Shown piece after piece: positions 1-4,926 of a stretch of DNA of 5,577 bases (positions are counted from its first letter, which is position 1; the number at the start of each line of letters is the position of its first letter). A program made the translations under genes and the position numbers. The notes beneath the pieces were generated by a model. The model saw nothing but the letters and a program-made list of their open reading frames with translations, ran no database searches and was not told where the DNA came from. Source of the DNA: Phycisphaerae bacterium. Lineage in GTDB: Bacteria; Planctomycetota; Phycisphaerae; UBA1845. Location of the stretch: the NCBI GenBank assembly GCA_021604825.1, contig BQJS01000249.1:1-5577 (forward strand). Reading direction: 5' to 3'.

Positions 1-1
1 T

Positions 2-838
2 GAAGAACGCGATGAGGAGTTGGCCGACACGCTGAGCTCGCTGGCGGGCGTGGCGATTCAACGTCAACGCCTCATCGACGAATACACCGAAAAACGCCGC
101 ATCGAGCGTGACCTTGCCCTCGCCCGCGACATTCAGCAGTCGCTCCTTCCGCAACGGGAACCACAGGTCGAGGGTTATGAAATTGCTGGATTCAATGAAC
201 CCGCCGATGAAACCGGTGGCGATTGCTACGACTTTCTGAAGCTGGGCGACGGACTAACCGGATTGGTGATTGCCGATGCCACCGGTCACGGCATTGGTCC
301 TGCACTCTTGGTCTCACAGTTCCTGGCGATGGTGCAGGCGCTGACTACAACCGAAAACGATCCACTGTCCGTGCTTAGCAAAGTCAATTCGCTGATGGGC
401 GATGAAATTCCCGGCAACATGTTTATCACATCTTTTCTGGGAATCGTTGACAGCAAAGCCCACACGATCAAATACCTAAGCGCTGGGCATGGACCATTGA
501 TCCATTTTCGTCGAGCAGACGGCAGCGTGACCGAAATGCAAGCCGACACAATCCCCCTCGGCATTTTGGATCCGTTGGTCGTGGTTCCGCCCCCCACCAT
601 TAACATGGAACCTGGCGACATTTTTCTGCTGATCACTGACGGCATGTTTGAATGGAACAACGAAGCGGGTGAGCAGTATGGGATCGAACGAATCGTCGAA
701 ACATTGCGATCCCATCCGGAGGCATCGGCGCGCGAACTGATCGAATTCATGCGTAGAGAACTTCACCAATTCGTCGGAAACACACCGCAACCGGACGACC
801 TCACCGCCATTGTCGCTCGCCGCCTGCCCAACTCATAA
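2..838 (+). CDS. GAF-linked SpoIIE/PP2C-type serine phosphatase (5' end outside window)
   Basis: This is the C-terminal 278 codons of a protein phosphatase of the SpoIIE/RsbU (PP2C-like) family, which removes phosphate from serine or threonine of partner-switch proteins such as anti-anti-sigma factors. The frame is open to the left edge with no convincing start, so the gene is partial. Residues 1-30 of the visible part (LAGVAIQRQRL) look like the last helix of a GAF sensory domain. A linker helix follows (RDLALARDIQQSLLP), typical of the junction to the phosphatase domain. Metal-binding and core motifs are all present: GGDCYDF (Asp at visible residue 74), IADATGHGIGPAL (Asp 92), ITDGMFE (Asp 213) and PDDLTAIVARR (Asp 265/266), ending in TAA. 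The domain therefore looks complete and active. The usual D-V/I-S-G-H-G motif reads D-A-T-G-H-G, a mild variant. The target protein is not in the window. The family call is secure; the role is inferred. Confidence 0.93.
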   Translation, partial: EERDEELADTLSSLAGVAIQRQRLIDEYTEKRRIERDLALARDIQQSLLPQREPQVEGYEIAGFNEPADETGGDCYDFLKLGDGLTGLVIADATGHGIGPALLVSQFLAMVQALTTTENDPLSVLSKVNSLMGDEIPGNMFITSFLGIVDSKAHTIKYLSAGHGPLIHFRRADGSVTEMQADTIPLGILDPLVVVPPPTINMEPGDIFLLITDGMFEWNNEAGEQYGIERIVETLRSHPEASARELIEFMRRELHQFVGNTPQPDDLTAIVARRLPNS

Positions 839-895
839 TGATTCTCGCACGACACATCAGTCAAGCGCTCGATTTAATTGGAGAAGAATCAACTC

Positions 896-966
896 GTGCC
901 ACTGCTCTGTGAGCAGTGTTTGTAGAGGTGATGAATCGGAGCGCACTGCTCACAGAGCAGTGGCAC
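896..966. repeat. Family-A REP-like palindrome pair (BIME-like), possible bidirectional terminator
   Basis: A perfect 23-bp inverted repeat has arms at 896-918 and 944-966, separated by 25 bp. Each arm is GTGC followed by a hairpin of CACTGCTC, TGT loop, GAGCAGTG, so the unit can fold as two small hairpins or as one long cruciform. The same 23-bp arm recurs exactly at 4761-4783, so this is a dispersed repeat and not a one-off terminator. A short conserved tetranucleotide before a palindrome, with two units in opposite orientation, is the architecture of REP/BIME elements. The pair sits 57 bp after the phosphatase stop and 12 bp after the stop of the convergent kinase gene, where it could end transcription from both sides. 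There is no T-tract, so intrinsic termination is unproven. The rest of the 839-978 gap shows no gene. Confidence 0.85.
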
Positions 967-978
967 AGGGAATTACTC

Positions 979-2016
979 TCAGGCTACCACTCGAAGTTGA
1001 TCGGCGTGTGATTGGATCCAGCGGACTTTGCGGCGGACCATTTGCATGAATCCGTATCCACCGTAACGGCCAAACGTTCCGGTGGCTGCGATGGGGAGAA
1101 CCGCTTCGGCGATCAGCGCTTCGATCATCAGATAGGGAAGCAGTTCCACATGGGCTTCATCGATGGCATTGCGTTCTTCATACCCGGATAGAAATTCGCG
1201 GATGCGCCCGATGTCGAGATGATCGGGCCAGGAGTCGGGGGTCCCGCTCGCGACGATCGAGAATTGAAGTGCGCCATTGGCGATATCGCAGGTCGGTTTG
1301 CCGGGCTTGGCGCAGTCGTAGTCAATGACAGCCAACACCTCACCGCGCTTGTACAAGATGTTGCCGGGGTGCCAATCCGAATGGGTCACCGAATCGGGCC
1401 ATTCGGGGTAGCCCGCGTGTTCAACCTTGTCCGCAGCGGCGGTATAGGCTTCAAATAGATAACTCGTTAACGCCAAGACTTCGGCGTCTTTGCCGGCTGC
1501 ACTGTCGTGGGCTGAGACACTGGTGGGCACAGCATTGAGCCCGGTCTGCACACTCAGGGCATCGTGATAACCTGTACTCGCAAAGGACCGTTTGTCAGGA
1601 AAATCTGCAAGGTCCGTATGAAACTCAGCCAGCACGCGACCCGCAGCCCGGGTTTCCTCCGGTTCACCTGAGTAGGGATGACCCGAAACATACTCGAAAA
1701 CTTCATAGAGCGATTCTCCCAACACAAGAATTGTGTTTTTTGAACCGTCTGGACATTGCAATTTCGGGAGCGGAAAATTTTTCTCGATGAGGTGATGTTG
1801 AATGGCGTGCGTGTATGTCACGCGCTCCAACCCGCCGCGATCGGACGCCCGCTTTTTCAGCAGAAATTTTCCGTTGTTGGTGACGATACCCAGCTTGGGA
1901 CTGCGCCGCGACCCACGCTTGAATTCGGTGACGGACTCAATCACACCCAGGTCATAATGACTCAGTACAATTGCCAGTTCGTCGGTTGCAAAAGTGTCTC
2001 GGGCTTGAGGCGGCAA
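979..2016 (-). CDS. Phosphotransferase of the APH/CotS/homoserine-kinase-like family
   Basis: A 345-residue cytoplasmic kinase of the aminoglycoside-phosphotransferase fold, which transfers ATP phosphate to a small-molecule hydroxyl; the substrate cannot be told from sequence. The N-lobe has YDLGVIESVTEFKRGSRRSPKLG (about 21-43), matching the family's G-loop region, then the ATP-binding lysine in KFLLKKR (Lys54 or Lys55). The C-lobe has the catalytic loop HSDWHPGN at 212-219 (Asp214, Asn219) and the metal-binding VIDYDCA at 229-235 (Asp232), followed by CDIANG (Asp244). All catalytic positions are present and the length is normal for the family. The start is TTG, chosen because AAAGGTGA lies just upstream and because no other in-frame start precedes the conserved N-lobe. 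The gene is divergent from the HD hydrolase gene and convergent with the phosphatase. A drug-resistance role should not be assumed: CotS, SrkA and type-II homoserine kinase relatives share these motifs. Confidence 0.88.
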   Translation of the reverse strand: MPPQARDTFATDELAIVLSHYDLGVIESVTEFKRGSRRSPKLGIVTNNGKFLLKKRASDRGGLERVTYTHAIQHHLIEKNFPLPKLQCPDGSKNTILVLGESLYEVFEYVSGHPYSGEPEETRAAGRVLAEFHTDLADFPDKRSFASTGYHDALSVQTGLNAVPTSVSAHDSAAGKDAEVLALTSYLFEAYTAAADKVEHAGYPEWPDSVTHSDWHPGNILYKRGEVLAVIDYDCAKPGKPTCDIANGALQFSIVASGTPDSWPDHLDIGRIREFLSGYEERNAIDEAHVELLPYLMIEALIAEAVLPIAATGTFGRYGGYGFMQMVRRKVRWIQSHADQLRVVA

Positions 2017-2019
2017 GGC

Positions 2020-2027
2020 TCACCTTT
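2020..2027 (-). promoter_or_regulatory. Ribosome binding site AAAGGTGA supporting a TTG start
   Basis: On the minus strand the sequence AAAGGTGA-GCC-TTG precedes the kinase gene. The match to the GGAGGTGA consensus, with 5 nt between GGT and the TTG, decides for the TTG start at 2016. The same type of site (GGAAGGTGA) precedes fliS in this window. Confidence 0.65.
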
Positions 2028-2050
2028 TGTTGGGAATCGAATTCTAGAAT

Positions 2051-2096
2051 CATTACGTCACAAGTCATTGCGTCACGTCGTTACGAACATGATAAT
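2051..2096 (+). promoter_or_regulatory. Candidate promoter with tandem CATTRCGTCAC repeat upstream of the HD hydrolase gene
   Basis: The divergent intergenic region contains two direct copies of an 11-mer, CATTACGTCAC at 2051-2061 and CATTGCGTCAC at 2066-2076, starting 15 bp apart with 10 of 11 bases identical. The second copy contains TTGCGT (2068-2073), which lies exactly 17 bp before GATAAT (2091-2096), a sigma-70-like arrangement with a 5/6 match at -10 and 3/6 at -35. Transcription would begin near 2103 and give a leader of roughly 70 nt before the ATG. The repeat may be an operator for an unknown regulator. A 10-bp palindrome ATTCTAGAAT lies just to the left at 2041-2050. The repeats are seen directly; the promoter and operator roles are inference. 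Confidence 0.35.
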
Positions 2097-2150
2097 CGAG
2101 GCGTGGGAAATACGTCAAACAAATGCCGAGAAGATGCGTTTAATTTGCGC

Positions 2151-2156
2151 GGAGGT
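2151..2156 (+). promoter_or_regulatory. Ribosome binding site GGAGGT with unusually long spacing
   Basis: A full GGAGGT lies 14 nt before the ATG of the HD hydrolase gene, longer than the usual 5-9 nt. No ATG, GTG or TTG lies in frame between it and the ATG at 2171, and the protein start (MNRQEAW) fits the family, so 2171 remains the best start. Confidence 0.5.
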
Positions 2157-2170
2157 CGAACATCATAGTC

Positions 2171-2749
2171 ATGAATCGACAGGAAGCATGGAACATATTG
2201 ACCGAACACGTCAAGAGTGAATCGCTTCGTCGCCATTGCCTCGCCGTCGAAAGCGCCATGGTTCACTTTGCCCGTCTGGGTGGTCACGATGAACAAACCT
2301 GGTCAATCACGGGTTTGTTACACGACTTTGACTACGAGGCATTTCCCAATCCTCCCGATCATACGCGCGAGGGCGCCAAGATTTTGCGGCAACATGGTGT
2401 CTCAGACGAAATCATCGACGCGATTCTTTCCCATGCCGATTGGAACCTCGACACCCACCCGCGCGATACACCGCTTCGCAAAACGCTCTGCGCCGTCGAC
2501 GAACTTTGCGGATTCATTCATGCCGTGGCGAGACTGCGTCCGACCAAACTCGACGGTCTTAAAGCCAAGAGCGTCAAGAAGAAAATGAAGCAGGCGTCGT
2601 TCGCGGCGGCTGTCAATCGACAGGACATCATTGACGGTGCGGCATTGCTTGACTTGGAGTTGGACACGTTAATCAATCACTGCGTTGAAGCGCTGTCAAC
2701 AATTGCGGATCAACTGGATTTGACGACCGAACAGGGAACAGTCGAATGA
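2171..2749 (+). CDS. HD-superfamily hydrolase (HDIG type, resembles COG2316)
   Basis: A 192-residue cytoplasmic metal-dependent phosphohydrolase of the HD superfamily, presumably acting on a phosphomonoester or nucleotide; the substrate is unknown for this subfamily. The HD signature is complete: His22 in RRHCLAVE, the His51-Asp52 pair in GLLHDFDY, His88 in ILSHADW and Asp110 in CAVDELCGFI. The region AVARLRPTKLDGLKAKSVKKKMKQASFAAAVNR at about 118-150 is highly characteristic of a conserved group of predicted HD hydrolases (COG2316), where the lysine-rich KSVKKK stretch and the AAxVNR motif recur. The length is typical. It ends in TGA and is convergent with the TPR gene 70 bp away. It shares a divergent intergenic region with the kinase gene, so the two could be co-regulated, but nothing proves a joint pathway. 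Confidence 0.88.
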   Translation: MNRQEAWNILTEHVKSESLRRHCLAVESAMVHFARLGGHDEQTWSITGLLHDFDYEAFPNPPDHTREGAKILRQHGVSDEIIDAILSHADWNLDTHPRDTPLRKTLCAVDELCGFIHAVARLRPTKLDGLKAKSVKKKMKQASFAAAVNRQDIIDGAALLDLELDTLINHCVEALSTIADQLDLTTEQGTVE

Positions 2750-2755
2750 GGCGCA

Positions 2756-2783
2756 ACAACCTGCCCCCGCGACAACCTGCCCC
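2756..2783. repeat. Short tandem repeat ACAACCTGCCCC in a convergent gap
   Basis: The 12-mer ACAACCTGCCCC occurs at 2756-2767 and again at 2772-2783 (period 16 bp), directly after the HD hydrolase stop. Overlapping weak inverted pairs CCCGC/GCGGG (2766-2770 and 2787-2791) and GCGAC/GTCGC (2769-2773 and 2791-2795) could form a hairpin between the two convergent genes. Both stems are only 5 bp with long loops and no T-run, so a terminator is possible but weakly supported. Confidence 0.4.
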
Positions 2784-2819
2784 TCAGCGGGTCGCAATTT
2801 AGAACTACCCTGAATCCGT

Positions 2820-3977
2820 TTATTGCCCAATACCACCGGCAGCAGACGTCGTACTCATCTCGGTGAGCCCCCCGTTTTCTGCCTCGATGATCTTTTTCAA
2901 TTCAATCGCCGGTGCAAAATCCGGATTCAGCTGAAGCAACTCTTCTAGTGCCGTCATGGCCTTATCATCCCGCGACACAAGGCGATTTAGCCGAGCTTGC
3001 TCATACAACAATTCAGGAGAAACCTTGAGTAGTGGGTTCGTTCTTGATCGCTCGATGATGACGATGGCTTCGTGGTAAGAGACGACTCGCTCAAGATCAG
3101 CTTTATCCTGCCAGATTTGGGCAAGCTGAACGATGTAGTCGGCACGCTCAGGGTACAGGCCTGCCAATTGGGAGACGCACTGCAATCGTAGGTCGTAGTG
3201 TTCTTGCATTTCGGCCAACAGCAATTTGTTGGACGGGTCCCTAGCGATGTCGCCCTCTGACATTTTGACAGCTGCTTCCGCCGCCCGTGCAGCATCTTCA
3301 AATTTCTTGTCCAACATGAGGGCTTGAGCCAGCGTCGCTTGATAAGACGCTTCGCCCTTCTTGTCGAGTCGAATCGCATCCTGCGCCCGCTCAACAGCCG
3401 GCTTCGCATTGTTCAATCTGAGCTGGGCTCGAGCCAAACCAATAACCGGTTCGGGCTCGTTCTCAGCCAGCGCAATCGCCTGCCGATATTTCGAGACGGC
3501 ATGTTTTGGAAAACTGGCCAGATATAAATCGCCAAGAATCTTGTACGCTCGCCAGTTGTTTTGACCAGCAGGATCGGCGACGTATTCCTCGATCATCGGC
3601 AGCGCCGCCCTCGGACGCCCCGTTAGGATGAGCAGTCGGCCATTAAGATATCCTGCCGTCTTGTTCAGTGGGTCGATCTCAAGCACCCTCTCAACAAGTA
3701 CCATGGTTTCGACGTACTCAGGCGTCTCCTCTAGCAACACATCGGGATCGCGATCGGAATCCTCCAGGTCCGTAACAATTTCCAGCGCCTTGGACAAGGC
3801 CTCTTCCAACGAAAGGCCGTCATAATTGCCTGCGCCGTCGGCGGGTGTTGCCGGATCGTCAGTCTGCGCCGTGACCCAAGAGGGGGTCGCAAGTAGGCAA
3901 GTGAACACCAAGCTCAGCGCGACTTTGCGAACAGCGCAGGATTGGCGAGTTCTGATCAGAAAGTTGGTTGGCCACAT
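2820..3977 (-). CDS. Exported tetratricopeptide-repeat (TPR) protein
   Basis: A 385-residue protein with a Sec-type signal peptide followed by TPR-like helical repeats, expected in the periplasm or outside the cytoplasm as a protein-interaction scaffold. Residues 1-18 are basic (RTRQSCAVRK), 19-34 are hydrophobic (VALSLVFTCLLATPSW), and VTA|Q at 35-38 is a good signal peptidase I site. Cys27 lies inside the hydrophobic core without a lipobox, so a lipoprotein is unlikely. TPR-like pairs run from about 88 to 240 (for example AYKILGDLYLASFPKHAVSKYRQAIAL and ATLAQALMLDKKFEDAARAAEAAVKM), with one more near 335-365 ending in LLQLNPDFAPA. I chose the ATG at 3977 because AAGGAGGA lies 7 nt upstream and the signal peptide begins there. 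The frame is open another 50 codons upstream, to an ATG at 4127. The gene lies 165 bp after fliS on the same strand and could be co-transcribed with it. A flagellar role is only suggested by position. Confidence 0.85.
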   Translation of the reverse strand: MWPTNFLIRTRQSCAVRKVALSLVFTCLLATPSWVTAQTDDPATPADGAGNYDGLSLEEALSKALEIVTDLEDSDRDPDVLLEETPEYVETMVLVERVLEIDPLNKTAGYLNGRLLILTGRPRAALPMIEEYVADPAGQNNWRAYKILGDLYLASFPKHAVSKYRQAIALAENEPEPVIGLARAQLRLNNAKPAVERAQDAIRLDKKGEASYQATLAQALMLDKKFEDAARAAEAAVKMSEGDIARDPSNKLLLAEMQEHYDLRLQCVSQLAGLYPERADYIVQLAQIWQDKADLERVVSYHEAIVIIERSRTNPLLKVSPELLYEQARLNRLVSRDDKAMTALEELLQLNPDFAPAIELKKIIEAENGGLTEMSTTSAAGGIGQ

Positions 3978-3984
3978 CAGCGGG

Positions 3985-3992
3985 TCCTCCTT
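3985..3992 (-). promoter_or_regulatory. Strong ribosome binding site AAGGAGGA deciding the TPR protein start
   Basis: On the minus strand AAGGAGGA-CCCGCTG-ATG precedes the codon at 3977. It is the strongest Shine-Dalgarno match in the window, and it places the start directly before a signal peptide, against the longer in-frame starts at 4067 and 4127, which have no comparable site. Confidence 0.8.
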
Positions 3993-4142
3993 GACCAATG
4001 GTACGCCTGGCGGAAGCAGAAGATCGTTGGGATCGCGTTTTTCCCGATGACGAGGTATCTCTGCCATTTGGCTTGAAAGTATGCAGCAATCGTGGGTTGA
4101 AGTCCATCGAGATTCTGGATCAGGCAACCGACAGAAACGCGA

Positions 4143-4637
4143 CTATCCCTCGATGGAAAGCGCCCCACCGGTCCTTCCCGAAGGTCCCTGTGTGGCCAGA
4201 TCAACGACTTGCGTGGCATCCAATTGGATCACCTTCTCCATCAGCATGACCCAAGTCTGACGCTCATACTCCAAAACGCGAAGCGCCTCATCAACATCCG
4301 ACGTCAAATGTTTGCAACAGGCGTCCACGAGCTTGCGATAGGCAAACATGTACAAACCCGACATCCGCTCGCACAACTCGCGATCGACTTCGAAATTCAG
4401 ACCCTGCTGCATTTCAAGAATGATCTTTTGGGCGCGGGACAACCGCTCGAAGGCCGTTTCAAAATCTTCGGACTCGATAGCCTCCCGCCCCTGACGCGCA
4501 AAGCGGATCGCGCCGTCGTAGAGCATCAGCTGAAGCTGTTCCTGCGAAGCGGTCATCACCGCATCGCGGAGGTATTGTTGGTCCGAATTCCCTGCCATGA
4601 TACTGATAGTATCGGCCTTGTGCGCTGGCGTGTTCAT
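4143..4637 (-). CDS. fliS: Flagellar export chaperone FliS
   Basis: FliS binds the C-terminus of flagellin in the cytosol, stops premature polymerisation and delivers it to the flagellar export gate. Family hallmarks are visible: the N-terminal YLRDAVMTASQEQLQLMLYDGAIRFARQGREAI (22-54), where the Y..(D)AV.TAS.EQL..MLYDGA pattern is diagnostic, then the helix ERLSRAQKIILEMQQGLNFEVDRELCERMSGLYMFAYRKLVDA (64-106), and the last helix ending in LEYERQTWVMLME (122-134). The protein has 164 residues against about 125-140 for typical FliS, with roughly 15 extra N-terminal residues and about 30 extra C-terminal residues after Trp129 (DLATQGPSGRTGGALSIEG). The first ATG is preferred because GGAAGGTGA lies upstream. 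A second in-frame ATG at 4598 would give a more typical N-terminus but lacks a good site. It lies downstream of fliD on the same strand, the usual order, although the gap here is long. Confidence 0.93.
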   Translation of the reverse strand: MNTPAHKADTISIMAGNSDQQYLRDAVMTASQEQLQLMLYDGAIRFARQGREAIESEDFETAFERLSRAQKIILEMQQGLNFEVDRELCERMSGLYMFAYRKLVDACCKHLTSDVDEALRVLEYERQTWVMLMEKVIQLDATQVVDLATQGPSGRTGGALSIEG

Positions 4638-4646
4638 TTGGGGAGT

Positions 4647-4655
4647 TCACCTTCC
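4647..4655 (-). promoter_or_regulatory. Ribosome binding site GGAAGGTGA for fliS
   Basis: On the minus strand GGAAGGTGA lies 9 nt before the ATG at 4637. It favours this start over the internal ATG at 4598, which has only a weak AAGG about 18 nt upstream. Confidence 0.6.
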
Positions 4656-4670
4656 GGCGCAATCTTCGCG

Positions 4671-4696
4671 GGATATGCCCTCAGCTGTCTTGTTTA
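4671..4696 (-). promoter_or_regulatory. Weak sigma-28-like promoter candidate for fliS
   Basis: On the minus strand TAAA (4696-4693) is followed after 14 nt by GCATATCC (4678-4671), compared with the flagellar sigma-28 pattern TAAA-N15-GCCGATAA. TAAA and part of the -10 (GC..AT) match, but the spacer is one base short and several -10 bases differ. It lies about 34 nt before the fliS ATG, a sensible distance. The TAAA sits in a 16-bp inverted repeat TTGTTT-AATC-AAACAA at 4690-4705 (plus-strand reading). This is a tentative call. Confidence 0.15.
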
Positions 4697-4760
4697 ATCA
4701 AACAACCAATCCCGCGAACGGGCTAGTGCCCTATCATGCGTTCGATGACAATCTGATGAC

Positions 4761-4783
4761 GTGCCACTGCTCTGTGAGCAGTG
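4761..4783 (+). repeat. Single family-A REP-like hairpin between fliD and fliS
   Basis: An exact copy of the 23-bp arm found at 896-918, in the same plus-strand orientation: GTGC followed by CACTGCTC-TGT-GAGCAGTG. Here it is a lone unit with no inverted partner nearby. Flanking bases do not resemble those of the other copies, so the unit boundaries are sharp at both ends. It lies 24 bp to the left of the family-B element, so two repeat families are stacked in one intergenic gap. Confidence 0.85.
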
Positions 4784-4807
4784 CCTATCAACCAATTCCC
4801 CACGGAA

Positions 4808-4889
4808 GGGTGGCCCACCTCTTTAGAGGTGGGAGACTCGATTGCAGGTTTAGAATCGAGTTCCCCACGGCTAAAGCCATGGGCCACCC
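4808..4889. repeat. Family-B cloverleaf-like double-hairpin repeat (82 bp)
   Basis: A 36-bp imperfect inverted repeat (4808-4843 and 4854-4889, 29 of 36 positions identical) flanks a 10-nt centre. It can fold as a four-way junction. The closing stem is GGGTGG with CCACCC (4808-4813/4884-4889). The left hairpin is CCCACCTC-TTTA-GAGGTGGG (4814-4833). The central stem is ACTCGATT with AATCGAGT (4836-4843/4854-4861). The right hairpin is CCCACGGC-TAAA-GCCATGGG (4864-4883), with one C-A mismatch that becomes a G-U pair when read on the minus strand. It lies 37 bp beyond the fliD stop, inside the fliD-fliS gap. The folding and symmetry are directly visible. Membership in a genome-wide repeat family is inferred from the form and from my recollection of similar CCCACGGCTAAAGCC motifs in planctomycetes. 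Confidence 0.85.
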
Positions 4890-4926
4890 ATTAATGATCG
4901 ATTCAGTCGTGACGCAGCACTGGGGT

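Noticed and set aside
286..750. A 154-codon minus-strand reading frame within the phosphatase gene
   Set aside because: It is antisense to the conserved SpoIIE/PP2C motifs and has no family-like content.
896..966. A CRISPR array or IS terminal repeats
   Set aside because: There is no regular direct repeat with unique spacers. The 25-bp centre is too short for a transposase, and no target-site duplication is visible at the ends.
979..2016. An aminoglycoside-resistance gene
   Set aside because: The APH fold motifs are shared by many metabolic and spore-coat kinases. Nothing in the sequence or neighbourhood (no integron, IS or other resistance gene) supports drug modification.
1756..2220. A 154-codon plus-strand reading frame opposite the kinase gene
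   Set aside because: It is antisense to the well-conserved N-lobe of the kinase, resembles no known domain, and runs through the intergenic promoter region into the HD hydrolase gene in another frame.
2750..2819. A strong intrinsic terminator between the HD hydrolase and TPR genes
   Set aside because: Only 5-bp stems with long loops and no T-tract on either strand, so it is recorded only as a short repeat.
4209..4697. A 162-codon plus-strand reading frame opposite fliS
   Set aside because: fliS on the minus strand has full family motifs; the antisense frame has no recognisable features and is a shadow.
4808..4889. A tRNA gene, because the 82-nt segment folds into a cloverleaf
   Set aside because: Both side hairpins have 4-nt loops, the centre loop is 10 nt, there is no 7-nt anticodon loop or TTCRANNCC T-loop, and the arms are symmetrical inverted copies of each other, which tRNAs are not.
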